Assembly (NCBI RefSeq): GCF_003185805.1
Contig: NZ_QHJY01000137.1
Location: forward strand, 1-52,996
Length of the DNA: 52,996 nt
Source of the DNA: Caulobacter sp. D5
GTDB taxonomy: Bacteria; Pseudomonadota; Alphaproteobacteria; Caulobacterales; Caulobacteraceae
Reading direction: 5' to 3'
Below the pieces are notes generated by a model. It searched no databases. It had not been told where the DNA came from and was given only the letters and a program-made list of their open reading frames with translations. Every line of letters begins with the position of its first letter. The stretch's first letter is position 1. Positions 8,100-16,995 of the stretch are shown one piece after another. A program made the position numbers and the translations under genes.

Positions 8100-9782
8100 T
8101 CAGCCCATCCAGCGGCTGACCGGCACGGCGGCTTCCTCCAGCGGCTGTGAGATCACGTCGATCAGGGTGGGGCCTTCGTGGGCCAGGGCGGCGCGGACCA
8201 CGCCGTCCAGCGCCGCTGGATCGCTCACCGACCAGGCTTTCAGCCCGAACGCTTCGGCGATACGGGCATGGTCGGAGCGGCCGAAATCGACCGAGAAGTA
8301 GCGCTCGCCATAGCCGCTCTTCTGGCTGGCCTTGATCCAGCCGTAGGAGGAATTGGAGAACACGATCAGGGTGATCGGCAGGCGCTTGCGGACGATGGTC
8401 TCCAGTTCGCCGACCGCGAAGCCGAAGCTGCCGTCGCCCATCACCGCCACCACCTTGGAATTGGGCGCGCCATAGGCCGCGCCGATCGAGGCGGGCAGGG
8501 AGAAGCCCAGCGCTCCGTGCGCCCGGTTGGTGATGAACCGCCGGCCCGTGAAGTTGAAGTCGAAATAGCCCGAGAAGTAGGGGCAGGGCGTGCCGGGGTC
8601 GGCGACGATGATCCCGTCGCGGGGCAGGGCGGCTTGCAGCGCCGCCAGCACGCGCTCGGGGCGGATCGGGCGATCCGTGGACTGGGCCAGGTCTTCGAAG
8701 CGGGCGCGCTTGGCCAGGCGCATGGCCTTCAGGCGTTCGGCCGCGCCCGTGTCGCGCGCCTCGCCGTCCAGCCGGCGGGCGATCGCCGAGCCCAGGGCGG
8801 CCAGGCACAGCCGGGCGTCGCCGACCAGGCCGGCCTCGACGCGATAGTTGGCCCCGACCACCATCGGATCGACGTCGATATGGACGATCGGCACGTCGCG
8901 GCCGGGAACCTCGCCATGTTCGGTGGTGGTCGAGCCGGCGCGGCAGCCGACGAAGATCACCGTGTCGGCGCCGGCCACGATCTCGCGCGTCTGGTCCACC
9001 CCGCCATTGGCCCCGACCACGCCGACGGCCAGCGGATGGTCGTCGGCGATCGCGCCATGGCCGCTGACGGTCGAGGCGACCGGCGCGTCGAGCAAGGCCG
9101 CCAGGGCGGCCAGTTCGGCGCTGGCGCCGGAGATGATCACGCCGCCGCCGACCACGAACACCGGCCGCTTCGCCGCCAGGATCACGTCCGTGGCCGCCGC
9201 TACGAGGTCGGGCGAAGGCCCGGTCCGGAAAGCGGGAAAGGACCCGTGCTCGGCCTGGGCCCAGAGGTCGAAGTCCGCCGTCTGCTTCTGCAGGTCGTAG
9301 GGCAGGCCGATATGGGTCGCGCCGGGGCGGCCGGTGGTCGCGGCGCGGAAGGCGGTGCGGAAGACGTGCGGGATCTGGCCGACGTGATCGACCACGGTGT
9401 TCCACTTGGTCAGCGGCCGGAAGAGGGCCTTCTGGTCCAGCTCGGTCAGGGGATAGCGGCCGCGCGCGGTCACCGGCACGTCGGAAGTGATCGACAGCAG
9501 GGCGATCGACGACTCGTTGGCCTCGACCACCCCGGGCAGGATGTAGGTCGCCCCGCCGCCGCTGGGGCCTTCGCAGACCCCGACCTTGCCGGTCACCCGG
9601 GCATAGGCGTCGGCCATGTAGGCGGCGCTGCGCTCGTCGCGGGTCAGCACGTGCTCCATGCCGTGGTCGAGGCGGGCGAGCGCGTCGTAGAACGGCAGGC
9701 TGGTGTCGCCGCACAGGCCGAAGATGTGCTTGACGCCGTGATGCTGCAGCATCCGGACGGCGGCTTCCGCGCCCGTGGTCAT
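8100..9782 (-). CDS. Thiamine-pyrophosphate-dependent enzyme (acetolactate synthase-like)
   Basis: Cytoplasmic TPP enzyme of 560 residues with the three-domain layout of the acetolactate synthase/benzoylformate decarboxylase superfamily. Seen: N-terminal PYR domain with the cofactor-activating Glu50 in LTRDERSAAYMADAYAR, a central domain near 190-330 (RPVFVVGGGVIISGAS), and the C-terminal PP domain with the TPP/metal motif GDGSFGFAVGELETIV starting near 449 and NSSYGW near 477. The ATG at 9782 has GGAGGAG eight bases upstream; an upstream in-frame start would add 19 unlikely residues. The gene precedes the STN receptor gene by 111 bases on the same strand and may share its transcript. The exact reaction (2-oxo acid decarboxylation, acetolactate-type ligation, or other) cannot be assigned. 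Confidence 0.85.
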   Translation of the reverse strand: MTTGAEAAVRMLQHHGVKHIFGLCGDTSLPFYDALARLDHGMEHVLTRDERSAAYMADAYARVTGKVGVCEGPSGGGATYILPGVVEANESSIALLSITSDVPVTARGRYPLTELDQKALFRPLTKWNTVVDHVGQIPHVFRTAFRAATTGRPGATHIGLPYDLQKQTADFDLWAQAEHGSFPAFRTGPSPDLVAAATDVILAAKRPVFVVGGGVIISGASAELAALAALLDAPVASTVSGHGAIADDHPLAVGVVGANGGVDQTREIVAGADTVIFVGCRAGSTTTEHGEVPGRDVPIVHIDVDPMVVGANYRVEAGLVGDARLCLAALGSAIARRLDGEARDTGAAERLKAMRLAKRARFEDLAQSTDRPIRPERVLAALQAALPRDGIIVADPGTPCPYFSGYFDFNFTGRRFITNRAHGALGFSLPASIGAAYGAPNSKVVAVMGDGSFGFAVGELETIVRKRLPITLIVFSNSSYGWIKASQKSGYGERYFSVDFGRSDHARIAEAFGLKAWSVSDPAALDGVVRAALAHEGPTLIDVISQPLEEAAVPVSRWMG

Positions 9783-9970
9783 GGTCCTGGCTCCTCCCGT
9801 AGCCGTCCTTGGTACGAGCGCCTGCGAGGAGCTGGCCATTCAAGACGGGCCGGCGGCTATCGGTTCTGTGCGAAAGAACGCGCCTCAAGGACGCGCCTGG
9901 CGTGACTGTCCCGTCCGGGCGGCGCTAAAGGTGCGCACCGCCGCCGTCCGATCGCGGCCAGGAGTATCCG

Positions 9971-11236
9971 ATGGCCCAGCCGCGCCACCCCTTCGCGTTC
10001 GCCAGTTTTCGCTATTTCTGGACGGCGCGGATGTGTTCGGTGCTGGCCCAGAACATCCTGGTCATCGTCGTCGGCTGGCAGGTCTACGACCTGGCGCGCG
10101 CGACCATGGACACCAAGGACGCCGCGCTTCAGCTCGGCTTCGTGGGCCTGGCCCAGTTCGCGCCGCTGTTCGCCCTGACCCTGGTGACCGGCTGGGCGGC
10201 CGACCGCTACGATCGCCGGCTGATCGTCTGCCTCACCACCTCGCTGCAACTGCTGTGCGCCGTCGCCCTGGGCTGGCTGACCTGGTCGGGCGGGGCGACC
10301 ATTCCGGCCCTGCTGGGCGTGGCGGTGTTTCTCGGCGTGGCGCGGGCCTTCTCGATGCCGGCCCTGAACGCCCTGGGACCCAACATCGTACCGCCCGAGG
10401 TGCTGCCCCTGGCCATCGCCACCAACGCCATCGCCGGCCGTGTCGGCTCGATCCTCGGCCCGGCCGCCGGCGGTTATCTCTACGCCTGGTCGCCGCCGGT
10501 TCCCTACGTCGTCAGCGCCTTGCTGTTCGCCCTGTCGCTGCTGTGCATGCTGCTGGTGCGTCCGGCCGCCCGTACGATCGGCCCGCCGCGCAAGCCCTGG
10601 AAGCTGATGATCGAGGGGCTCGTTTACGTCCGCGCCAACAGGCTGGTGCTGGGCGCGATCTCGCTCGACCTCTTCGCCGTGCTGCTGGGGGGCGCCACGG
10701 CCATGCTGCCGATCTTCGCGCGCGACATCCTGCATGTCGGGCCGGAGGGACTGGGACACCTGCGCGCCGCCCCCGCGGTCGGGGCCATGGTCACCGCGCT
10801 GCTGTTCTCCTGGCGACCGCTGAAGCACGATGTCGGCGTGAAGATGCTGGTCTCGGTCGCTGTCTTCGGCGTCGCCACCGTGGTCTTCGGCCTGTCGCGC
10901 TGGTTGCCGCTGTCCCTGGTCTGCCTGGCCGTGCTGGGCGCAGCCGACATGCTGTCGGTCTATGTCCGCCAGTCGCTGATCCAGCTGTCGACGCCCGACG
11001 CGATGCGGGGACGGGTGGCGGCGGTCTCGTCGCTGTTCATCTCGGCCTCAAACGAACTGGGCGAGGCGGAGTCCGGCTTCCTCGCCGCCGCTATCGGACC
11101 GGTGCCGGCGGTGGTGTTCGGCGGCGTGGGCGCCATCATCGTCACCGGCCTCTGGGCCTGGTGGTTCCCAGCCCTGCGCCGGGCGCGGACCTTCGAATCC
11201 GCCCAGGTCGAGGAGGCGCCGCGCCGAAATGGATAG
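9971..11236 (+). CDS. MFS transporter, EntS-like exporter family
   Basis: Inner-membrane transporter of 421 residues with about 12 hydrophobic segments. The inter-helix motif GWAADRYDRRLIV (near 77-89) is the MFS loop 2-3 signature. The start FASFRYFWTARMCSVLAQN and the segment SLFISASNELGEAESGFLAA near the end resemble the MFS_3/enterobactin exporter EntS group, which exports siderophores and other small molecules. The ATG at 9971 is preceded by AGGAG at six bases. It diverges from the TPP enzyme gene with 188 bases between the starts, so the two may share control sites. The cargo is unknown. Confidence 0.88.
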   Translation: MAQPRHPFAFASFRYFWTARMCSVLAQNILVIVVGWQVYDLARATMDTKDAALQLGFVGLAQFAPLFALTLVTGWAADRYDRRLIVCLTTSLQLLCAVALGWLTWSGGATIPALLGVAVFLGVARAFSMPALNALGPNIVPPEVLPLAIATNAIAGRVGSILGPAAGGYLYAWSPPVPYVVSALLFALSLLCMLLVRPAARTIGPPRKPWKLMIEGLVYVRANRLVLGAISLDLFAVLLGGATAMLPIFARDILHVGPEGLGHLRAAPAVGAMVTALLFSWRPLKHDVGVKMLVSVAVFGVATVVFGLSRWLPLSLVCLAVLGAADMLSVYVRQSLIQLSTPDAMRGRVAAVSSLFISASNELGEAESGFLAAAIGPVPAVVFGGVGAIIVTGLWAWWFPALRRARTFESAQVEEAPRRNG

Positions 11237-11368
11237 GACCGGACGCAATTCTGATCGACACGCCGGGCCTTCCTCCGGCTTAGCCTAGAAGAACAAGAAG
11301 ACGGAGCCGACGCCGTCCGACGAACACCAAGCCGCCGCGTGACAGGCGGCGCGTACCAGGAGGAATAC

Positions 11369-13234
11369 ATGGACCGCCGACACTTCCTCGCCGCTGTCCC
11401 GGCCGCGTTGATGGCGGGCAAGGCGATGGCCGCGGCGCCCGCGTCGTCTCCGGCGGGGGGCAAAGGCGTGATGCTGATGAACCGCATCGGCCCTTCGTCG
11501 TCCGAACTTTACATCGCCAATGCCGACGGCTCGAACGAGCGCAAGCTGCTCCAGGCCTCGGTGTTCGACTATCACGCCAGCTTCAGCGCCGACGGCAAGT
11601 CGGTGGTCTTCACCTCCGAGCGCAACGGCGACGGCCAGTCCGACCTGTTCCGCGCCAATCTCGACGGCTCAAGCATCCAGCCCCTGGTGGTCGGCTCGGC
11701 GGTCGACGACTCCGGCGAGCTGTCGCCGGACGGCTCGCGCCTGGCCTTCGTCTCGACCCGCCAGGGTTACGTCGCCAATGTCTGGATCCTGGACCTGAAG
11801 GCCAAGCGCCTGACCAACCTGACCGGCGCGCCCGAGGTGCAGGGCGATCCCAGCCTGCCCAACGGCTTCTTTCGCCCGTCCTGGTCGCCTGACGGCAAAT
11901 GGATCGCCTTCTCGTCCGATCGCAACACCGACTGGCGCGGCCACCACGAGGGCAAGGGCTGGGAGCACACCCAGGAGCTGTCGATCTACGTCATCGGCGC
12001 CGACGGCAAGGGCTTCCGCCGCATCGCCTCCAAGCCGGGCTACTGCCTGGGCTCGCCCAAGTGGTCGCCGGATGGCAAGCGCGTAGCCTTCTATGAACTG
12101 ACCACGGAAGACACCTGGTTCACCCGCCGGCCCGACACCGTCGGCGGCGTCACCTCGCAGATCGTCTCGGTCGACGTGGCCACCGGCGCGCGCGCCGAGC
12201 TGACCTCGGGCCCGGGCTTCAAGCTCTTCCCGCAGTTTATCGGCAACGACGTCGTCGCCTACCAGCGCAAGGGCGGGCCGGAAGAGGGGCTCTACACCAC
12301 CGACGGCAAGGCCCCGGTGAAGCGCGTGGTGCGCTCGCCCGTCTGGTCGCCGGACGGCAAGAGCGTCATCTACGAGAAGGTCGGCTTCAAGGCCCGCGGC
12401 CAGTTCAAGCCGCTCTACAGCTGGGACCCGAAGTTCGACTACCTGCACACCGACGTCTTCCCGGTCGTCTCCAAGGACGGCGTCCTGGCGATCACCGAGA
12501 AGCAGCAGGGCAACTCCTCGCTGGTGACCATGAACCGCGACGGTTCGAACCGCCGCGTGGTGTTCGACGTCGAGGGCAAGGGGCTGGACCCGGTGCTGCT
12601 CAAGAAGGGCCTGGCCGGCGCCTTCATGCCGGGCTGGTCGCCCGACGGCCAGTGGCTGACCTTCGGCATGGGCGTCTGGTTCCAGGAACGCGCCAAGGGC
12701 AAGGCCACGCTGATGCGGGTGCGCGCCGACGGGACCGACTATGAGCCCCTGACCGACGGCACGATCCATTCGGGCTTCCCCAGCTATTCGGCTGACGGCA
12801 AGGAGATCGTCTTCCGCGTCTGGGGCGAGAGTGAGAAGGGCCTGCGGGTCATCAATCTCGACACCCGCCAGATCCGGGTGCTGACCACCGGCTACGACAA
12901 CCTTCCGTTCTGGTCGCCGGACGGCAAGCGCATCGTCTTCACGCGAAAGGTGGACGCGGTGAACTTCGACGTCTTCACGATCCGGCCGGACGGCTCGGAT
13001 TTGCAGCGCCTGACCACCAACCGCGGCAACGACGGCCACGCCGTCTGGAGCGCCGACGGCCGCATCCTGTTCAGCACCGGCATGTACGGCTTCCGCGAGG
13101 AGGCCGCGCTCTACGACAACACCTTCCAGCCCTACGGCCAGATCATGGTCATGAACGCCGACGGCACGGGCAAGCGCCTGCTGACCGACAGCCTGTGGGA
13201 AGACTCCATGCCCATGTACCTGCCGGCCGGATAA
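11369..13234 (+). CDS. TolB-like WD40/PD40 beta-propeller protein, Tat-exported
   Basis: Periplasmic protein of 621 residues. The N-terminus DRRHFLAAVPAALMAG has a twin-arginine motif (RRHFL) followed by a hydrophobic stretch ending near AMAAAP, so export through Tat is likely. The body holds many PD40 repeats with WSPDGK or close variants (for example WSPDGKWIAFSSD, WSPDGKRVAFYE, WSPDGKSVIYE, WSPDGQWLTF, YSADGKEIVFRV, WSPDGKRIVFTR, WSADGRILF), the hallmark of TolB-type propellers. No catalytic domain such as prolyl oligopeptidase is fused. Start ATG 11369 has AGGAGG five bases upstream. It is longer than TolB itself (about 430) and lacks the Tol neighbours, so it is a relative and not tolB. 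Its role is unknown. Confidence 0.85.
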   Translation: MDRRHFLAAVPAALMAGKAMAAAPASSPAGGKGVMLMNRIGPSSSELYIANADGSNERKLLQASVFDYHASFSADGKSVVFTSERNGDGQSDLFRANLDGSSIQPLVVGSAVDDSGELSPDGSRLAFVSTRQGYVANVWILDLKAKRLTNLTGAPEVQGDPSLPNGFFRPSWSPDGKWIAFSSDRNTDWRGHHEGKGWEHTQELSIYVIGADGKGFRRIASKPGYCLGSPKWSPDGKRVAFYELTTEDTWFTRRPDTVGGVTSQIVSVDVATGARAELTSGPGFKLFPQFIGNDVVAYQRKGGPEEGLYTTDGKAPVKRVVRSPVWSPDGKSVIYEKVGFKARGQFKPLYSWDPKFDYLHTDVFPVVSKDGVLAITEKQQGNSSLVTMNRDGSNRRVVFDVEGKGLDPVLLKKGLAGAFMPGWSPDGQWLTFGMGVWFQERAKGKATLMRVRADGTDYEPLTDGTIHSGFPSYSADGKEIVFRVWGESEKGLRVINLDTRQIRVLTTGYDNLPFWSPDGKRIVFTRKVDAVNFDVFTIRPDGSDLQRLTTNRGNDGHAVWSADGRILFSTGMYGFREEAALYDNTFQPYGQIMVMNADGTGKRLLTDSLWEDSMPMYLPAG

Positions 13235-13571
13235 GGGAAACGGCGTTCGGTAAAGCTATCGGGCGCTGCGGGTTTTCGATCCCTCTCTTCCGCCTTCCGC
13301 CTGATCTACTTCAACTCGGAGATCAGCGGGGGCGGGAGAGACCTCAGGGGATCGTCAGCAGACATCGAGAGCGCGTCTCGGCGCAGGGCTCCGCATGCGA
13401 CATCGCGGCGGGCGCGCGAGGCTTCGCGTCTTGATCTCTGGCGATCCTCCGAGGACTCGACCCCGCGAAATTCAGGTCGGCGACCGGTCGTGTGCGGGGC
13501 CGTCGATCCAAGAACCAATCAACGACCCCAGTCCAAAGAGGCGGGGCGATGACATATGAGGGAGGTTACGA
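13235..13571. other. Gene-free stretch upstream of a TonB receptor
   Basis: No gene is supported in these 337 bases. The last bases hold the receptor ribosome site (GGAGG). A GGTAAAGCTATCGGGCG stretch near 13250 resembles GGTAAAGCAATCATCGGGCG near 30177, which is upstream of another receptor; this may be a shared control site or chance. It presumably contains the promoter of the receptor at 13572. Confidence 0.4.
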
Positions 13572-15707
13572 ATGAGGGGTCAAACCATGCCCGGACGTCG
13601 CCCGCTGAAGGCCGCGCTGCTCGCCGGCGCCGGCATCGCGATCGGCTGGAGCGCCGTCGCCAACGCCCAGGCCGCCGGCCAGGCGCCGGTCGAGCCCGCC
13701 GCGCTGGAAGAGGTGGTCGTCACCGCCCAGAAGCGCAGCGAAAACGTCCAGAACATTCCGGTGGCCGTCACGGCCATCAGCGCCGACAGCCTGGAGAAGC
13801 AGGCCGCGCCGAACCTGCAGGCGCTGCAAGGCTCGGCTCCGAACGTCGAGATCAACTCCAGCAACGCCGCCACCGGCGTCGCCATTCGCGGCATCTTCAG
13901 CACCAATGACGGCCCGCAGGGCGACCCGGCCGTCGCCTATCACATCGACGGCGTCTATCTGGGCCGGCCGCAGTCGACCGGCGGCTTGATCTACGACATC
14001 CAGCAGGTGGAAGTGCTGCGCGGCCCGCAGGGCACGCTCTACGGCCGCAACGCCACCGCCGGCGCCATCAACGTCATTTCGGCCCGCCCGCGCTTCGACT
14101 TCGAAGCCGCCCTGGGCGCCGAGTACGGCTCCTACAACCAGGTCGGCGTCAGCGGCATGGCCAACCTGCCGTTCAGCGACAAGGTCGCCGCCCGGGTCGC
14201 CATGCGCACCCTGAAGCGCGACGGCTACGCCGCCGACGGCAAGAGCGAGGACCAGGATTCCCGGGCCTTCCGCGGCCAGCTGCTGGTCAAGCCGACCGAG
14301 GACCTGTCGATCCTGCTGGGCGCCGACTACGACCTGCGCAAGGGCGTCGGTCCGGCGGCCTACAAGCTGAACGTGGCCGGCGTGGATCCGCGCTCGACCA
14401 ACACCACCAACCCCGGCGCCCCCATCGACAACCGCAACTGGGGCGTCCACAGCGAGATCACCTGGGACTTCGGCCCGGCGACGCTCACCGTGCTTCCGGC
14501 CTATCACGAGATGAAGCTGGACAACCTCTACGCCAGCGACCGCCGCATCCAGCTGAACCAGGAAGCCAAGCAGCAGTCGGTGGAAGTGCGCCTGGCCTCG
14601 CCCGGCGACCAGACCGTGTCGTGGATCCTCGGCGCCTACTACTGGGGCGAGGCCCAGAGTTCCTACCAGGTGCTGCTGGCGCCGCCGACCCAGGTCACCT
14701 TCGGCTATCCGGACATCGACGCCTTCTCGCGCGCCCTGTTCGGCCAGGCCACCTGGCACGTCACCGACAAGCTGCGCCTGACCGGCGGCCTGCGCTACAC
14801 CAACGACCAGAAGAAGCAGACCGGCAGCACCCAGGTGCGCAACGCCGCGGGCGTGCTGCTGTCCAACATCACCAATACCGCCAACGCCGAGTGGAAGGCG
14901 ACCAACTGGAAGGCCTCGGCCGAGTACCAGCTGGCCGAGCGCTCGTTGATCTATTTCACCGCCGCGACCGGCTACAAGGCCGGCGGCAACTACGACGGCC
15001 TGCCGCCCAATTCGTATGAGCCCGAGAAGGTGCTGTCGTTCGAGGCGGGGTCGAAGAACCGTCTGTTCAGCAACGCGCTGCAGCTGAACCTCACGGCCTT
15101 CCACTACGGCTACAAGAACTACCAGGCCAGCCAGCTGGGCTGCCTGAACCTGCCGTCCAACCTGGCGGCCTGCACCGCCTCGGGCCGGATCACCTACAAC
15201 GCCGACAAGGCGACGGTGTACGGCCTGGAGCTGGAATCGCAGTGGGCCATCAGCTCCGCCGACCGCCTCGGCGTGGTCGCGGCCCTGACCCATTCGGAGT
15301 TCAACGACTTCGTTCTGCCGGTCACGCCCTATTCGTCGGGCGGCGACTTCTCGGGCAACCCGCTGCCCAAGTCGCCGAAGTCGACGGTGACGGTGGACTA
15401 CTCGCACCGCTTCGACCTGCCCAACGGCGGCAGCCTGACGGCGGCGGCCCGGGCCCGGTTCGTCAGCAAGCAGTACCTGCTGTTCGACATCCGCAGCCCG
15501 ATCATCCGCCAGGACGCCTACACGACGGGCGACCTGAACCTGAGCTACGACTCGCCGGAAGGCGTGTGGTCGGTCACGGCCTACGCCAACAACATCACCG
15601 ACGAACTGGTGAAGTCCTACGCCTTCGCCACCTCGACGGCCGGCGTCTACTACGGCTCCTACCTGCCGCCCCGCACCTACGGTCTGCGGGTGGGCGCGAA
15701 GTTCTAG
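13572..15707 (+). CDS. TonB-dependent receptor
   Basis: Outer-membrane receptor of 711 residues. Seen: signal peptide ending near ANAQA (residue 35), TonB box region LEEVVVTAQKRSENVQNIPV (about 46-65), plug domain (IRGIFSTNDGPQGDPAVAYH, VLRGPQGTLYGRNATAGAIN), and a 22-strand-type barrel closing with YLPPRTYGLRVGAKF. There is no STN domain, so it does not signal through FecR. The AQKRxENVQxIPVAVTA start is characteristic of the abundant receptors of Caulobacter and sphingomonads for plant-derived or aromatic compounds (family knowledge; substrate not known). ATG 13572 has GGAGG six to seven bases upstream; a second ATG 15 bases on is less likely. A strong terminator follows. It borders the catabolic island and may import its substrate (inference). 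Confidence 0.92.
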   Translation: MRGQTMPGRRPLKAALLAGAGIAIGWSAVANAQAAGQAPVEPAALEEVVVTAQKRSENVQNIPVAVTAISADSLEKQAAPNLQALQGSAPNVEINSSNAATGVAIRGIFSTNDGPQGDPAVAYHIDGVYLGRPQSTGGLIYDIQQVEVLRGPQGTLYGRNATAGAINVISARPRFDFEAALGAEYGSYNQVGVSGMANLPFSDKVAARVAMRTLKRDGYAADGKSEDQDSRAFRGQLLVKPTEDLSILLGADYDLRKGVGPAAYKLNVAGVDPRSTNTTNPGAPIDNRNWGVHSEITWDFGPATLTVLPAYHEMKLDNLYASDRRIQLNQEAKQQSVEVRLASPGDQTVSWILGAYYWGEAQSSYQVLLAPPTQVTFGYPDIDAFSRALFGQATWHVTDKLRLTGGLRYTNDQKKQTGSTQVRNAAGVLLSNITNTANAEWKATNWKASAEYQLAERSLIYFTAATGYKAGGNYDGLPPNSYEPEKVLSFEAGSKNRLFSNALQLNLTAFHYGYKNYQASQLGCLNLPSNLAACTASGRITYNADKATVYGLELESQWAISSADRLGVVAALTHSEFNDFVLPVTPYSSGGDFSGNPLPKSPKSTVTVDYSHRFDLPNGGSLTAAARARFVSKQYLLFDIRSPIIRQDAYTTGDLNLSYDSPEGVWSVTAYANNITDELVKSYAFATSTAGVYYGSYLPPRTYGLRVGAKF

Positions 15708-15765
15708 TGCAAGGCCTGGCTGGAGGCGCCTGGGCGCTTCCGGCCGCTTTTTGCGGGAATGCAGA

Positions 15766-15802
15766 AAGGGCGAAGCCGGCAAGGCTTCGCCCTTTTTCTT
15801 TA
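15766..15802 (+). terminator. Rho-independent terminator after the receptor gene
   Basis: Perfect 12-base stem AAGGGCGAAGCC (15766-15777) with its complement (15783-15794), a 5-base loop, and a following T-rich run TTTCTTT. It lies 58 bases after the receptor stop. Confidence 0.9.
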
Positions 15803-15812
15803 CCCTCCAGCC

Positions 15813-15925
15813 GCCTCCCTCGCCCTTGTGGCGAGGGCCCATGCCGGCGTCCGCTCAGACCCGAGCAAGTTTTCTACTGTCTGAGCGGCTGAACGATGGG
15901 TCCTGGGCGCAAGGCCCAGGAAGGC
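15813..15925 (+). repeat. 113-bp dispersed three-hairpin repeat, copy 1
   Basis: This intergenic unit matches a second unit at 26261-26373 in inverted orientation, with the same length of 113 bp. Both begin GCCTCCCTCGCC and end near GGCCCAGG(A/G)AGGC. Copy 1 folds into three stems: 15817-15824 with 15830-15837 (8 bp, loop CTTGT), 15851-15860 with 15879-15888 (10 bp perfect, 18-base loop), and 15901-15908 with 15914-15921 (8 bp, loop GCAAG). Ends and stems are conserved, while the central loop differs. It has no protein-coding features of its own. Likely a REP/MITE-like element or structured RNA. Confidence 0.8.
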
Positions 15926-15960
15926 GGTCTGGAGGGACGTTAGGGGGCGTCCCGAACGTC

Positions 15961-16971
15961 CTAAGCCACCACCTCGTCCGGCAGCAGCTCGGTGTCGATC
16001 TGCGCCTGGGCCTCGGCCGGATAGCGCGGGCCGCGTACGGCGTCTCCCTCGAAGAGGGCGTCCACGCGGGCAAGCACATCTGCCGAAAGCTCCACCCCAG
16101 CCGCGCCAAGGTTCTCCTCCAGGTGCGCCAGGCTCGTGGTCCCGGGGATCGGCACGACGTGCTCGCCGCGCGCCAGGGTCCAGGCCAGCGACAGCTGGGC
16201 CGGCGTCAGGCCGAGTTCGCCGGCGAGGGCGTCGAAGGCTCTCACGGCGATCAGGTTATGGGCCAGATTCGGCTCGACGAAGCGCGGCATCCAGGCGCGG
16301 ATGTCGCCCTTGGCGTAGGCCGCGCTGGTCACGCCGCCGGCCAGCAGGCCCCGCGCCACCGGCGAGAAGGCCACGAAGCCGACGCCCAGGCGCCGGCAGG
16401 CCTCCAGCACCGCCATCTCGGGATTGCGCACCATCGGCGAATATTCGCTCTGCATGGCGGCGACCGGATGGACGGCGTGGGCCCGCTCCAGCGTGGCGGC
16501 CGACATCTCCGACAGGCCGATCGCCCGGATCTTGCCGGCCTCGACCGCGCGCGACAGGGCGCCGACCGAGTCTTCGACCGGCACGTTCCGATCCAGGCGG
16601 TGCAGGTAGAAGAGGTCGATATGATCCACGCCCAGCCGCTGCAGCGAGCGGTCCAGGCTGGCGGTGATCGCCTCGGGCGAGCCGTCGAGCACGCGCCTGG
16701 CGCCGTCCATGTCGAGCACGCACTTGCTAGCCAGGATGTATTCCTCCCGGCGATGAGCGACCGCGCGGCCGACCAGCTTCTCATTGTTGCCGCCGCCATA
16801 GAGGGCGGCGGTGTCCAGCAGGGTGACGCCCAGGTCCAGCGCCCGGTTCAGCAGCCGCTCGCCGTCCTCGCTCGGCGGCGGCGCGCCGTAGGCGTGGCTG
16901 AGGTTCATGCAGCCAAGGCCGATCGGGGCGACCTCGAACGGGCCGATCTTGCGGGTAGGGGAAGCTTTCAC
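15961..16971 (-). CDS. Aldo/keto reductase
   Basis: NAD(P)H-dependent oxidoreductase of 336 residues, cytoplasmic. The catalytic tetrad of the aldo/keto reductase family is visible: Asp53 (LLDTAALYGG), Tyr58, Lys83 (ILASKC) and His124 (FYLHRLDRNV). The C-terminal cofactor-binding region (PIPGTTSLAHLEENL) is present. Start is a GTG at 16971; the leader is only weakly purine-rich (GGATATCCT), and no better start was found. The gene follows the lactonase gene by 24 bases on the same strand, so the three minus-strand genes 18893-15961 probably form one operon. Within the island it may reduce an aldehyde or ketone intermediate (inference). The substrate cannot be told. Confidence 0.88.
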   Translation of the reverse strand: MKASPTRKIGPFEVAPIGLGCMNLSHAYGAPPPSEDGERLLNRALDLGVTLLDTAALYGGGNNEKLVGRAVAHRREEYILASKCVLDMDGARRVLDGSPEAITASLDRSLQRLGVDHIDLFYLHRLDRNVPVEDSVGALSRAVEAGKIRAIGLSEMSAATLERAHAVHPVAAMQSEYSPMVRNPEMAVLEACRRLGVGFVAFSPVARGLLAGGVTSAAYAKGDIRAWMPRFVEPNLAHNLIAVRAFDALAGELGLTPAQLSLAWTLARGEHVVPIPGTTSLAHLEENLGAAGVELSADVLARVDALFEGDAVRGPRYPAEAQAQIDTELLPDEVVA

Positions 16972-16995
16972 AGGATATCCGTCGATGGGCGCGAC

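Noticed and set aside
8178..9905. Long open frame (575 residues) on the plus strand
   Set aside because: It is antisense to the TPP enzyme gene, whose motifs are clear. Long antisense frames are expected in such GC-rich DNA, and the product is a low-complexity Gly/Arg/Ala-rich string.
11369..13234. tolB of the Tol-Pal system
   Set aside because: The protein is about 190 residues longer than TolB, has a Tat-type signal, and tolQ, tolR, tolA and pal are not next to it.
13566..15842. Open frame of 758 residues on the minus strand
   Set aside because: It is opposite to a TonB receptor with a full set of domains and a good ribosome site. The antisense product has no recognisable domain.
15811..15935. 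Part of a protein-coding frame (reading SERLNDGSWAQGPGR)
   Set aside because: The same peptide-like string appears in the other repeat copy only because the 113-bp element is repeated; the element explains it better than a gene.
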